Source: Mesorhizobium metallidurans STM 2683
GTDB taxonomy: Bacteria; Pseudomonadota; Alphaproteobacteria; Rhizobiales; Rhizobiaceae
Assembly: GCF_000350085.1 (NCBI RefSeq)
Contig: NZ_CAUM01000101.1
Coordinates: forward strand, 1 to 64,000
Direction of reading: 5' to 3'
Length of the DNA stretch: 64,000 nucleotides
Below are positions 17,180 through 27,545 of the stretch, one piece after another. Numbering within the stretch: the stretch's first letter is position 1; each line of letters starts with the position of its first letter. The notes under the pieces are model-generated. The model did not search any database, was not told the origin of the DNA, and was given only the letters and a program-made list of their open reading frames with translations. The position numbers and the translations under genes are program-made.

Positions 17180-17374
17180 CGTTAACACTTGTTCACGGGT
17201 CGGGGCCGTTAAGGTTAACAAGTGGTTTACGTTGCGTCCGACAGGGGCCCGTGACACACCAAAACCACTCCAGAAGCGGTCGTTTCGTGACGATCGGCAG
17301 CAACTTCAGTCAAGAGTTTGGGGGTCGGGGACTCGACCAGCCGTTCAAGGGAAACCTTGGACGGCTTCTTTTTG
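17180..17374 (+). ncRNA. Candidate intergenic small RNA
   Basis: No protein gene is credible between 17077 and 17474, yet a rightward intrinsic terminator ends at 17374 with no plus-strand gene upstream for 2.5 kb. Upstream of it CACTTGTT (17186-17193) pairs with AACAAGTG (17217-17224), and a G-rich segment GGGGGTCGGGGACTCGACC precedes the terminator. I find no convincing -35/-10 pair, so the 5' end is a guess. Confidence 0.3.
17339..17374 (+). terminator. Intrinsic terminator with GAAA tetraloop
   Basis: AGCCGTTCAAGG-GAAA-CCTTGGACGGCT forms a 12-bp stem with one wobble pair and is followed by TCTTTTTG. It is 100 bp upstream of the rhomboid gene, so it would end a transcript that starts in this intergenic region. 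Confidence 0.75.
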
Positions 17375-17474
17375 ATTCGCGCCCCGCTTTGATTCGCAGG
17401 GACGATTCGCCATTTGTGATTTTGCCGGCCGTGGCCTAGATGCTCGCCAAGTCGAATCCTGGGACCAAGTGCAA

Positions 17475-18221
17475 ATGAGTGAACCAGTAAGGCAGTCGGA
17501 CATCGAACAGGGCGAACCGCGCGAGCCGGAGGAGCAGCGCCGTGAGCCGGTGTTCAATATGCCGCCTGTCGTGCTGGCGGTGATCGGTATTTGCGTCGCC
17601 GTTCACCTGATCCGGGTCTATGTGCTGACGGACCAGCAGGACCTGTCCCTGCTGATCCGTGCGGCCTTCATTCCGATCCGCTATTCCGGCCGCTTCGACC
17701 TTGATTTCTATGCATTTTCGAGCCCGTTCACCTATGCCTTCCTGCATGGCGGTCTTGCCCATCTCGCCATCAATATGGTGTGGTTGGCGGCTTTCGGCTC
17801 GCCACTGGCGAACCGCTTCGGCGCGCTTCGTTTCAGCCTGTTCTTCGCCGCGACCGGACTGGCGGCGGTGGTGCTGTTCTGGGCCGTGTATCCGCTCGGC
17901 CAGGCGCCGCTGGTCGGCGCGTCGGGCGCGATATCGGGCATGATGGGGGCCGCCGCACGCTTTGGCTTCCGCATCGACCGTTCGTCCGGCAAGGCCGCCT
18001 TTGCAGGCGCGCCGTTGCCGATGGCCGAGGTGTTGCGCTCGCGCGGCGTTGTGACCTTTCTCGCGGTGTGGATGGTGATCAACCTCGCCACCGGCCTCCT
18101 CGGCGCACCGGGGGTCGACGGCCAGATCGCCTGGGAAGCGCATATTGGCGGCTTTGTCGCCGGCTTCTTCGGCCTGCGGTTTTTTGATCGGCGTCAGCAG
18201 GCGGAGGAATTCACGGTCTGA
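17475..18221 (+). CDS. Rhomboid family intramembrane serine protease
   Basis: An inner-membrane protease of 248 residues with about six hydrophobic segments after a charged N-terminal tail. The catalytic Ser is in GASGAISGMMG and the His in AHIGGFVAGFF. HGGLAHLAINMVWL holds the conserved loop and the asparagine that supports the oxyanion. The ATG at 17475 is used; a GTG two codons earlier is possible. Substrates are unknown. Confidence 0.92.
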   Translation: MSEPVRQSDIEQGEPREPEEQRREPVFNMPPVVLAVIGICVAVHLIRVYVLTDQQDLSLLIRAAFIPIRYSGRFDLDFYAFSSPFTYAFLHGGLAHLAINMVWLAAFGSPLANRFGALRFSLFFAATGLAAVVLFWAVYPLGQAPLVGASGAISGMMGAAARFGFRIDRSSGKAAFAGAPLPMAEVLRSRGVVTFLAVWMVINLATGLLGAPGVDGQIAWEAHIGGFVAGFFGLRFFDRRQQAEEFTV

Positions 18222-18324
18222 GACCGCGCACACTTGAAATGCAACCGATCGCGGCGCACCATGTTCACTCTTATGTGAAAGCCGGTCAGGGCAGGAGCCG
18301 GCAAGTAAAGCTGAGGAGGACGCC

Positions 18325-18756
18325 ATGACTGTTAAGGCAATTCTCGAGAAAAAAGGCCATAACGTGTTGACGTGCGGGCCGAACGAAAAGCTGAGCGAGG
18401 CCATTCGCATCCTGACCGAACACAGGATCGGCGCGCTGGTCATCACCAATGGCGATCACAAGATCGTCGGCATTCTTTCCGAGCGCGACGTCGTGCGGGT
18501 CCTCGCCAAGGAAGGTGCCGCCGCACTCGATATCGCGGTGCGTTCGGCGATGACGCCCAAGGTGAAGATCTGCAATGAGAACCACACCGTCAACGAGGTC
18601 ATGGAGATCATGACCAAGGGCCGTTTCCGCCATCTGCCGGTGGAAAAGGACGGCCTGCTCGACGGCATCGTCTCCATCGGCGACGTGGTGAAACGGCGCA
18701 TCGAGGATGTCGAGCGCGAGGCCGAGGAGATCCGGGCCTATATCGCCACGGCATAG
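18325..18756 (+). CDS. Two-CBS-domain protein
   Basis: A 143-residue stand-alone CBS pair. The first module runs about residues 8-65 (LSEAIRILTEHRIGALVITN ... VGILSERDVVR) and the second about 77-130 (VNEVMEIMTKGRFRHLPV ... GIVSIGDVVK). Such proteins bind adenine nucleotides and sense energy state; no enzyme domain is attached. The start has a strong GAGGAGG site. It is followed by a hairpin (18760-18776) and converges with the YjhX-like gene. Confidence 0.9.
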   Translation: MTVKAILEKKGHNVLTCGPNEKLSEAIRILTEHRIGALVITNGDHKIVGILSERDVVRVLAKEGAAALDIAVRSAMTPKVKICNENHTVNEVMEIMTKGRFRHLPVEKDGLLDGIVSIGDVVKRRIEDVEREAEEIRAYIATA

Positions 18757-18759
18757 AGC

Positions 18760-18776
18760 GGCGGGAGAAACCCGCC
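18760..18776. terminator. Hairpin between convergent CBS and YjhX-like genes
   Basis: GGCGGG-AGAAA-CCCGCC is a GC-rich 6-bp stem directly after the CBS stop. It lacks a T run, so it may be a 3' stabilising hairpin rather than a true intrinsic terminator. Confidence 0.45.
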
Positions 18777-18804
18777 GACCGATGCCGGCCGGCGGATTTG
18801 CCTT

Positions 18805-19062
18805 CTACCTGTTGTCGAGTTCGGCGCGGACGAGTTGGAGTCCGCGCCGGGTGATGCGGTAAGGCCCGCCGCCCGCCGAGGAAACCGCTCTCTTCCGCTT
18901 CAGTTTTCGAAACAGACCAAGGTCGACGCCCGGATAACGCCAGCCATCGCGGGTCAGGCATTTGACGGAGGCGATCCGTTTCTTCTCGTTCTTTTCGATT
19001 TCGATGCGCCCGCCCTGCGCAAGCAGGTGCAGGATGCGCTGTTCAGTGCGCGATATGTCCAT
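18805..19062 (-). CDS. YjhX family protein (UPF0386)
   Basis: An 85-residue basic protein matching the YjhX/UPF0386 family from end to end: MDISRTEQRILHLLAQGGRI, CLTRDGWRYPGVDLGLFRKL and a closing YRITRRGLQLVRAEL. The layout is a winged-helix-like fold. E. coli YjhX was named a toxin paired with YjhQ; no YjhQ-type acetyltransferase gene is next to it, so toxin activity is doubtful here. Confidence 0.88.
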   Translation of the reverse strand: MDISRTEQRILHLLAQGGRIEIEKNEKKRIASVKCLTRDGWRYPGVDLGLFRKLKRKRAVSSAGGGPYRITRRGLQLVRAELDNR

Positions 19063-19344
19063 GTGATGGAATTCCCGGGAAAACAGAAAATGCCGCCGCC
19101 GCGAGAGTTCGCGGCACGGGGTTTCAGGTTTTCTGCCCTGCCTCGTCAGGAGGTCAGGGCCTTACCGGGACTGAGCGTAAGTGGACATCCACTCTCCATT
19201 GGGACGAGCCGCATATAGGCGAAAGCGGCGGAAAACGCCAGCCTGTGGCTTTGCGCTTGTCTCGCGGAACGGTTTGCACTAGCGAAGGCCAACACTCAAA
19301 TTTGCGAAAATCGCAATTCTCGCGAGCTACGAACGCAGGCCAAT

Positions 19345-20844
<1,500 letters not shown>

Positions 20845-20848
20845 GGCC

Positions 20849-21319
20849 ATGTTCGTCCGCACCGCCAGCGAGCGTGATCTTGTTGCGGTTAAGGCGCTAT
20901 TGGTCGAGACATGGCACGCCACCTACGACGCCATCTACGGCGTCCCCAAGGTCACCGCGATCACGGGGCATTCGATCGCCTCTCTCAGGGCGCGGTTGAC
21001 GCGGCCGAACTCCGAGTTCCTGGTGGCCGACGATGGCAAGCGCATCGGCGGCATGGCCTTCGCGGCAGCCACCACCGACCAGAAGATCATCCTGCTGAAC
21101 CAGCTCTATGTGCATCCGGACTGCCAGAGGCAAGGGTTCGGCCAGGCGCTGCTGGAGGAGGTCGAGGCTTGTTTCCCGGAGGCGCGAACGCTGCGTGTCG
21201 AGGTGGAAGAGGCAAATGCGCCGGCCATCGCCTTCTATCGCTCGAAAGGGTTTCTGCCCGCCGGCAATATCGCCGACTGTGGCGGTGGGACGCTGATTTT
21301 CGAGAAGGCGATCGGATAG
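20849..21319 (+). CDS. GNAT family N-acetyltransferase
   Basis: A 156-residue acetyltransferase with a well-formed acetyl-CoA site: LYVHPDCQRQGFGQALLEE, then NAPAIAFYRSKGF. A TTG at 20837 would overlap gatB; the ATG at 20849, 4 bp after the gatB stop, is preferred, and translation is probably coupled to gatB. Substrate unknown. Confidence 0.88.
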   Translation: MFVRTASERDLVAVKALLVETWHATYDAIYGVPKVTAITGHSIASLRARLTRPNSEFLVADDGKRIGGMAFAAATTDQKIILLNQLYVHPDCQRQGFGQALLEEVEACFPEARTLRVEVEEANAPAIAFYRSKGFLPAGNIADCGGGTLIFEKAIG

Positions 21320-21454
21320 GTGCCGCCCCGGACGATGTGGCCGACACCTGCGGTTTGCCTGGCGCCGGCATTGTCGCGGTATCTCGCCGGCGCATCCTTC
21401 TTGATGCGGACATAGCCGCCGCCGCGGCTATGCTCGCGGGTATATAGCCGTTTT

Positions 21455-22669
21455 TCAGGGCTTCTTCGGCCTTATGATGTCGAGCTTTTTTATCGGAACG
21501 GCTACTTTTGGTGGCTGGACCGAACTTGTTCCATCATCGACGGCCAATTCGCCGATGTTGAGATAGCGCACGGTGTAGCGCAGCTCGTAAGCCGGAACGC
21601 TGATCCATGTCGGCTTGGGATTGAACTTGTCTGGAGGCCGTGAATACCACTTCGGAATCCGCATGATTTGCGGACCGGCGCCAAAGCCGGCCGTCCTGGC
21701 CGATACCGCGAAAGCGCTGTCCCTGGGATTGTTCGGCGGCTGGTCGACATTGCCGATGACGGCGAGCAGATCGTATTTTCGCGCATCGAGCCTGACTGCA
21801 GGAAGGTTCAGCGCCGCCACGTCGCCTTCGCGCATCGTCAGCGCCTTCTGACGGCCGTCGTGGTTGGCGTAGACATTGAGATGGATGCTCTCCGAATCCG
21901 CGTAAAGCATGCTGTTGTGGGAACCGCGGGCGGTCAGCCGCGTGAGGCTGTCGAACGTCACTTCGATTGTCGGCCTGGCGACAGCGTCCGTCAACAGGTT
22001 GCGCCGCGGCACGGTCCAGAAGATGAGATCGTCGCCCGTGGCTTGCGTGCCGGCGTCGGAGCCATCGATGGCCGAGCATTTCGAATTCGGTACCGGCGTT
22101 GTTACAGGCAGGGGCGCTGAAAACGAGCTGCGCACCTGTGCATCGATGTAATTGCCGACATTGAACACGTCTTCGAGGATGTTTCCGCCTTCGAAGCTCG
22201 CCGGGCCTGGTTGTGAGCGGATAATGACTTGGCTGGAATCTGTCTGCCAGTTGTTACAGAAGACGTTGACGTCGATGGGAATGCCAATATGACGGTCGGA
22301 CGTCACAGGGATCGAGACCTTGATGGTCAGGATATACGGAACTTTGACAAACCAGCTGTTCGGCTGGTTCGGCATCTCCGTCGCAAACCGCGATGGCCGC
22401 CATTGTTGCAGCGATTCGATCGATGCACGTGACGAACGTCCCTGAGCACTGAGCTGTGCGTTGGTGGCGTCGACCTTCGCCTGCGCCAGGTTGCGGACGG
22501 TGTTGGTGATCAGGAAGACGCCGAGCTCGGCTTTGCAAGGCGCATTGGATTGCGCGGCGTTGCATCGAACAAGCGTCGGACTCGGGACCGGTGGCCCCGG
22601 AGGCGGCGGCTGGGCGGCCGCAACGGCCGCGATCAGGCAGAACAACAGGGTCGTGCAGGTTTTCAACAT
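21455..22669 (-). CDS. Large secreted protein of unknown function
   Basis: I do not recognise this 404-residue product. It has a clear signal peptide (LKTCTTLLFCLIAAVAAAQ) followed by a proline-rich stretch (PPPPGPPVPSPT). A mature region follows with Cys at several sites and many beta-prone segments (IPIDVNVFCNNW, ESIHLNVYANHDG). It is probably periplasmic or extracellular. The start at 22669 has GAGGA about 7 bases upstream. A pair of perfect palindromes lies 140-170 bp upstream, just after the LuxR-type regulator gene on the same strand. Confidence 0.75.
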   Translation of the reverse strand: MLKTCTTLLFCLIAAVAAAQPPPPGPPVPSPTLVRCNAAQSNAPCKAELGVFLITNTVRNLAQAKVDATNAQLSAQGRSSRASIESLQQWRPSRFATEMPNQPNSWFVKVPYILTIKVSIPVTSDRHIGIPIDVNVFCNNWQTDSSQVIIRSQPGPASFEGGNILEDVFNVGNYIDAQVRSSFSAPLPVTTPVPNSKCSAIDGSDAGTQATGDDLIFWTVPRRNLLTDAVARPTIEVTFDSLTRLTARGSHNSMLYADSESIHLNVYANHDGRQKALTMREGDVAALNLPAVRLDARKYDLLAVIGNVDQPPNNPRDSAFAVSARTAGFGAGPQIMRIPKWYSRPPDKFNPKPTWISVPAYELRYTVRYLNIGELAVDDGTSSVQPPKVAVPIKKLDIIRPKKP

Positions 22670-22809
22670 GATATCCTCGCTCAATCGTTGGAACCGACCT
22701 TCCGATTGAAGAAGAAGCACTTCGCTGACAGCGTTTCATCGCCCGCACGGGGGACAAATCGCGCAAAAGTCAGGAGCGGCGTCGAGCCTTCGGCCGATTG
22801 GCCGCTCCA

Positions 22810-22839
22810 ATCCTGTCAGGATACCAAGCCGGCTTGGTA
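22810..22839. promoter_or_regulatory. Two abutting palindromes upstream of the secreted-protein gene
   Basis: ATCCTG-T-CAGGAT (22810-22822) is followed without a gap by the perfect 18-bp palindrome TACCAAGCCGGCTTGGTA (22822-22839). There is no T run and no loop, which favours a protein-binding site over a terminator, though the LuxR-type gene ends only 63 bp away. Confidence 0.45.
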
Positions 22840-22901
22840 GCCCGGATTCTGGAAATGAGGCCCACGAGGCCTCGAAAACCTGCGACCTGTCAGGCGCAAA
22901 A

Positions 22902-24062
22902 TCAGTTCAAGCGCAGCGGCGGCGACAATTCGCGCATCAGGAGTTCGAGCCCGCGCTGATCGCCGGTGCCGGTCTTGTCGAAGATCGTCGCCAGTTGCGA
23001 CTTGACGGTGCCGTCCGAGACGCCGCCGGCTGTGGCGATTTCCTTGCGCGTCAGCCCGGCGGCGACATGACCGGCGACGCGCTTTTCCGCCGCGGTCAGT
23101 CCGAACAGCGCCGCAATCGCTTCTAGCGCCGGGACCGGCGCGGATCCTGCGGCAGCGATGAAGATGGCGGCGGCGGCGCGCCGCGACAGGCGCGCCGAAA
23201 TTTCGCGCCGTGCCAGCGGCATGACATGGGCCACCGCCGGAACGTTCGCCTCGGCCAGGGGGATGCTGATGCCGGCAGGCCCGAGAGCGAATTCGTCGCG
23301 CCTGCCGATCTGGACGGCGCGGCTGATCGCGGCATTGGCGTGCACATAGGTGAAGGAGAGCTGACCCCGCACGCAGCATACCGAAGTGTTTTCGGCCAGC
23401 AGCGCTTGGGCCGCCGGATTGGCGAAGATGATGTTCATGTCGTCGGCGACGATCAGTACCGGATGGTCGAGGCTTTCGACGATCGAGCGAAAAATCTCGG
23501 CCTTGCGCCGCTCGGCTTCGAACAGATCACCTATGGTCACCGCGCGCCGCACATGCGGTGCAAGCAGGCAAACCAGGTCGATATCCTCGCTCGATATCTG
23601 GCGCCTGTCCTTGTCGGTGACCACCATCAGCGTGCCGATGCGGGCCGGCTGCTTCATCAGCGCCACCCAGAAGAAGTCGTCGAGCCGGTTGGGCTGGACC
23701 CATTCACGCACGATGCGGCTTTCCAGCCACTTCTCTCGCGCCCCCGAACCTTGCAGCGCATAGATAGAATCGACAGTGAAGGGGACGTCGATCTCCATCC
23801 TGGGAACGGCGGCATAGAACGGCACTTCCGAGCCATAATCGTGCTTCAACGGCTCCAGGATGGCGGGGTCGCCACAAGATACCGAAAACCGGGCAGAGCT
23901 GCTGATCGTGTCGAGGACGGCGAGCATGGCAAGCTGTCCGTCCACCAGCCGGCAAACAGCATCGAGTGTCGACTGCCAGCGGTCGACATCGGCAATCGAA
24001 TCGTAAATCGCCTCGACGATCTGCGGCAGCGCGCGATCGGTCCTGTTCGCCAGCGAAGACAA
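22902..24062 (-). CDS. LuxR-type transcriptional regulator
   Basis: A 386-residue DNA-binding protein. The C-terminal helix-turn-helix (about residues 318-375) has LTAAEKRVAGHVAAGLTRKEI and VSDGTVKSQLATIFDKTGT, typical of LuxR/NarL output domains. The upstream part looks like a PAS-type sensor (FRSIVESLDHPVLIVADDMNIIFANPAA, about residues 190-220), and no receiver domain is seen. The start is TTG, with GGAAG 6 bases upstream. A dyad (24079-24094) overlaps the leader and may be a self-regulation site. Confidence 0.88.
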   Translation of the reverse strand: MSSLANRTDRALPQIVEAIYDSIADVDRWQSTLDAVCRLVDGQLAMLAVLDTISSSARFSVSCGDPAILEPLKHDYGSEVPFYAAVPRMEIDVPFTVDSIYALQGSGAREKWLESRIVREWVQPNRLDDFFWVALMKQPARIGTLMVVTDKDRRQISSEDIDLVCLLAPHVRRAVTIGDLFEAERRKAEIFRSIVESLDHPVLIVADDMNIIFANPAAQALLAENTSVCCVRGQLSFTYVHANAAISRAVQIGRRDEFALGPAGISIPLAEANVPAVAHVMPLARREISARLSRRAAAAIFIAAAGSAPVPALEAIAALFGLTAAEKRVAGHVAAGLTRKEIATAGGVSDGTVKSQLATIFDKTGTGDQRGLELLMRELSPPLRLN

Positions 24063-24078
24063 AGTTAACTTCCACGAT

Positions 24079-24094
24079 GACCTTGCGTAAGGTC
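24079..24094. promoter_or_regulatory. Dyad just upstream of the LuxR-type gene
   Basis: GACCTT-GCGT-AAGGTC lies 16 bp ahead of the TTG start of the regulator gene. The position fits an operator or a leader hairpin; nothing else supports it. Confidence 0.35.
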
Positions 24095-24261
24095 ACACAC
24101 AACCTCGTTGGCTCCGTCCTGTCTGTGACATGTCTCACAGCAGCTCCCGGTTGTGCTCTGGTTGCATCACTTGGGCTGCGCGGTCAAAGCGTCACTATGC
24201 AAGGCAGTCCGTGCCTTGCCGCGATACAAGCCGGAACAAAGGCTGGTTGAAGCTCGCCGGA

Positions 24262-25113
24262 TCAGGCGGAGGGAACTTCCACATTGTCGATCAGCCTGGT
24301 CTTGCCAAGCCAGGCCGCGGCGAGCAGCCGGCCGTCGCGGCCGAGCCGCCACGGGGCAAGCGTCAGGCCCTCACGCGCCGCGACATAGTCGACCTTGTCG
24401 AACCCGGCCTTGACCAGCGCGCGGCTGGCCTCGGCAATTGCGCTGTCTTCATTCGCGCCGGCCGCAAGCGCCGCCGCCGCCCTACGCAATATGGCGTTGA
24501 GCTGGCGCGCCACTTCGAGCTCGGCGTCGCCGAGATAGGCGTTGCGCGACGACATGGCGAGGCCATGCGCATCGCGCACCGTCGGCGCGCCGACGATTTC
24601 CACCGGCAGGTCGAGGTCGCGGCAGAGCTGCCGGACCACGCAAAGCTGCTGGTAGTCCTTTTCGCCGAAGATCGCGCAGTCGGGCGACGCCTGCAGGAAG
24701 AGCTTTGCCACGACAGTCGCGACGCCGTCGAAGAAGGTCGGCCGGAAATCCGACTCCAGCCCGGCGGCAGGTCCGCCGACCGAGATTTTCGTGGTGAAAC
24801 CGGCTGGATACATCTGCTTCACATCGGGCGTGAAGGCGAGCTGCGCGCCGGCTTGCCGTAGCCGCTCGAGATCGCGGGCGAGCTGGCGCGGATATTTGTC
24901 GAGGTCTTCGCTCGGCGCGAACTGCGTCGGATTGATGAAGATCGAAACCACGCAGCGATCGGCCTTTTCGAGGGCGATCTCGACCAGCGAGATGTGGCCG
25001 TCATGCAGCGCCCCCATGGTCGGCACCATCGCAATGCTGAGGCCGTCGCGACGCCAGTCGCGGATTTGCGCGCGAAGGGTGGTCACGCTGTCGACGACGA
25101 GGGGCCGGCTCAT
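24262..25113 (-). CDS. panC: Pantoate--beta-alanine ligase
   Basis: Joins pantoate and beta-alanine with ATP to give pantothenate, the precursor of coenzyme A. It has the nucleotide-binding motif VPTMGALHDGHISLVE, FINPTQFAPSEDLDKYPR, FGEKDYQQL and the KMSKS-like MSSRNAYL. Full family length, 283 residues. Its ATG overlaps the panB stop (ATGA), so the two are co-translated. Confidence 0.96.
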   Translation of the reverse strand: MSRPLVVDSVTTLRAQIRDWRRDGLSIAMVPTMGALHDGHISLVEIALEKADRCVVSIFINPTQFAPSEDLDKYPRQLARDLERLRQAGAQLAFTPDVKQMYPAGFTTKISVGGPAAGLESDFRPTFFDGVATVVAKLFLQASPDCAIFGEKDYQQLCVVRQLCRDLDLPVEIVGAPTVRDAHGLAMSSRNAYLGDAELEVARQLNAILRRAAAALAAGANEDSAIAEASRALVKAGFDKVDYVAAREGLTLAPWRLGRDGRLLAAAWLGKTRLIDNVEVPSA

Positions 25114-25964
25114 GCTTTGTCCAACGTATCGTTCTTGTCGGTAGCGGCGGGAAAGACATGGCCCGGACCGGGAAACGTTCGGTTTCGCACCTCCGCCGCA
25201 TAGCTGGCGGCGGCACCAGAGATGACGCTGCGCAGATCGGCATATTGCTTGACGAATTTCGGCACGCGGTCGACGGTCAAGCCCACCATGTCGTCGATGA
25301 CCAGGATCTGGCCGTCACAGTCGCTGCTGGCGCCGATACCGATGGTAGGGATGGAGATGTGCCGGGTGAGGTCGGCGGCGACAGTCTCGACAGTGCCTTC
25401 GATGACCACCGAGAACGCGCCGGCCTTTTCGACCGCGTCCGCATCGCGAAAAAGCGCTGCCACGTTGTCCTCGCTGCGGCCCTTGATCTTGTAGCCGCCG
25501 TCGCTTTCCACCGATTGCGGCAGCAAGCCGATATGACCCATCACCGGAATGCCGGCCGCAACGATCGCTGCGATCTGCCGGGCAACAGCGACGCCGCCCT
25601 CCAGCTTGACGGCCTGGCAGCCGGTCTCCTTGACGATCCGCCGCGCCGAGGCAACGGCTTGACGCGGCGTTGCCTCATAGCTTCCGGCCGGCATGTCGAC
25701 CACCACGCAGGCCTTGGCCGAGCCCCGCATCACCGCCTGACCATGGGCGATCATCATCTCCAGCGAGGCGCCGAGCGTGGTCTTGTGGCCATGCAGGACC
25801 ATGGCGACGCTGTCGCCGACCAGAAGCAGGTCGACATGGTCGTCGAGCAGGCGCGCGACCGGATAGGTGTAGGCGGTGAGGCAGACGATCGGTACGCCGC
25901 CCTTGCGCTGGCGAATGGAACCGGCGCTGATCCGCTGATCCGCGTCGGATGCGTCTGGGGCCAA
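25110..25964 (-). CDS. panB: 3-methyl-2-oxobutanoate hydroxymethyltransferase
   Basis: Transfers a hydroxymethyl group from methylene-tetrahydrofolate to 2-oxoisovalerate, the first step of pantothenate synthesis. It has VCLTAYTYPVARLLDDHVD, the metal Asp in LVGDSVAMVLHG, KLEGG and GHIGLLPQS. Length is 284 residues. The start is TTG, backed by AGGGAG about 7 bases upstream; no in-frame ATG is available. It overlaps panC by 4 bp. Confidence 0.95.
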   Translation of the reverse strand: MAPDASDADQRISAGSIRQRKGGVPIVCLTAYTYPVARLLDDHVDLLLVGDSVAMVLHGHKTTLGASLEMMIAHGQAVMRGSAKACVVVDMPAGSYEATPRQAVASARRIVKETGCQAVKLEGGVAVARQIAAIVAAGIPVMGHIGLLPQSVESDGGYKIKGRSEDNVAALFRDADAVEKAGAFSVVIEGTVETVAADLTRHISIPTIGIGASSDCDGQILVIDDMVGLTVDRVPKFVKQYADLRSVISGAAASYAAEVRNRTFPGPGHVFPAATDKNDTLDKA

Positions 25965-26234
25965 GCTTCATCTCCCTCAAGACCAGTCAACCATGTGCCC
26001 GCACGGGCGCGCGCAGAGCTTTAGGGAGGCGAAACAAGCTTGGCAAGCATCGTCCGGCCGGCGCGAAAGCGCCGTAAGCGGCGTTCTCGATGAGATGCGC
26101 AGCGAATTGCCTGGTTGGTCGCGAATCTTCGGCTTCTGCGGCGAATCCACGCGACAAAATTTCATCTAAAATTTAGGGGCGTCCACCATCACCCTCGGCG
26201 CGATGAAGAAGCTCTTGCGTGATAATGGTTATAC

Positions 26235-27341
26235 ATGCCGTCGATACCGCTGCCGTTCGTCATTTCGCTTGTTCTGCTCCTTATTCTCGTGCGGATGATC
26301 CGGCAGGGACAGGGAAAGCTCGGGCTCTTTCCGCTGCTCGTGACCGCCTTCGCCGTTCAGGCGACTGTGTCAGGATTGAACTGGAACGTCGGTTGGCATC
26401 CGGCACGCTTCATCCAGCCGATCCTCGCCGCTGTCCTGCCCGCGCTTTCCTTCGCCGCTTTCGATCAGCTTCGTCGCAAGAATTTGGCGAAACCCTCAGA
26501 CCTGTGGCCGCATTTAATACCGGCGAGCCTCGTCGCGGTTCTCGTCGCCTTCTGGCGTGCGCCAATCGACATTGTTCTTTTCGCGATCGATCTCGGATAC
26601 GGTCTCGCGCTCTTGCGAGTTGCGCGGCAAGGCCCGAGCGCGCTTGCGGCCGTGCGTCTCAGTGACGAGTGGACCGCGCATAAGGCGCTCGTCGCGGTCG
26701 CGCTTCTTCTCATTATCACCGCCTTTGTCGATGTAGCGGTATCGCTTGATCTCTCTTTTGGTGATGGGCAGCAGGCACCAATGCTCCTGACCGCTGCGAG
26801 CGTTCTGTGGTTGGCGGTCGCCGGTTACGCCGCAACGGTCGCGGACGACACTCGCCCTGACACGAAATTCAAAGCTACGGAGGAGGGTCTCGCATTCGTC
26901 ACCTTCGAGCCACTGCCTTCACACTCTTACTCCTCGCCGGTCAGCGAGGATCTTTCCGAGGCGGACGAGGTCGTTATACGCCGGATTGATGCACTGATGT
27001 CCGAGCAGCATCTTTATCGCGATCCGGACCTGACGCTGGACCGTCTTGCACGGCGCGCCGGAATGCATGCGCGACAGATTTCTGGAGCAATCAACCGGGT
27101 TCATGGCCGCAACGTTTCCCAAGTTGTAAATGAATACCGGGTCGGCGATGCGCGGCGGCGGCTGGTCTCGACACGCGATCCGGTGACGATCATCATGCTG
27201 GAATCGGGTTTTGGCACGAAGTCGAACTTCAACCGCGAGTTCCAGCGCGTCACGGGCATGACACCCAGCGCCTACCGCCGGGTTGGCGGCGAAACGTCCG
27301 CGGCGCCCGAAGCGCAAGACGGGTCACCTGTCGCCTCGTAA
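26235..27341 (+). CDS. AraC family regulator with membrane N-terminus
   Basis: A 368-residue protein whose first 200 residues form about six hydrophobic segments (from FVISLVLLLILVRMI to MLLTAASVLWLAVAGYA). The C-terminus is an AraC/XylS DNA-binding domain: LTLDRLARRAGMHARQISGAI, then VTIIMLESGFGTKSNFNREF and MTPSAYRR. This is the layout of membrane-bound AraC regulators that sense a signal in or across the inner membrane. The secreted hydrolase 205 bp downstream on the same strand is a possible target. Confidence 0.88.
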   Translation: MPSIPLPFVISLVLLLILVRMIRQGQGKLGLFPLLVTAFAVQATVSGLNWNVGWHPARFIQPILAAVLPALSFAAFDQLRRKNLAKPSDLWPHLIPASLVAVLVAFWRAPIDIVLFAIDLGYGLALLRVARQGPSALAAVRLSDEWTAHKALVAVALLLIITAFVDVAVSLDLSFGDGQQAPMLLTAASVLWLAVAGYAATVADDTRPDTKFKATEEGLAFVTFEPLPSHSYSSPVSEDLSEADEVVIRRIDALMSEQHLYRDPDLTLDRLARRAGMHARQISGAINRVHGRNVSQVVNEYRVGDARRRLVSTRDPVTIIMLESGFGTKSNFNREFQRVTGMTPSAYRRVGGETSAAPEAQDGSPVAS

Positions 27342-27545
27342 TCCTGCACCCAGGGGCTGAATTCATCGCGCGAAACGACCTTGATCGCGATCTCGGACGT
27401 CCAAGATCGCGTTCGAGGGCGAACCAGCCTGGATTCCGGTCAATCTTGGGGCCTGAACGCTCAAGCTCATTCTTATCGGCAAATATCCGAACTCCGGTAC
27501 GAGGATTGACAGCGTGACGATGATGACGAGCGCAAGAGGAAAACA

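Noticed and set aside
18805-19062. Toxin-antitoxin module at the YjhX-like gene
   Set aside because: No partner gene of the YjhQ type or any small antitoxin frame is adjacent.
22755-22772. Sixth copy of the palindromic repeat (TCGCGCAAAAG)
   Set aside because: Only 11 bases match, with no GCATG arm and no inverted partner.
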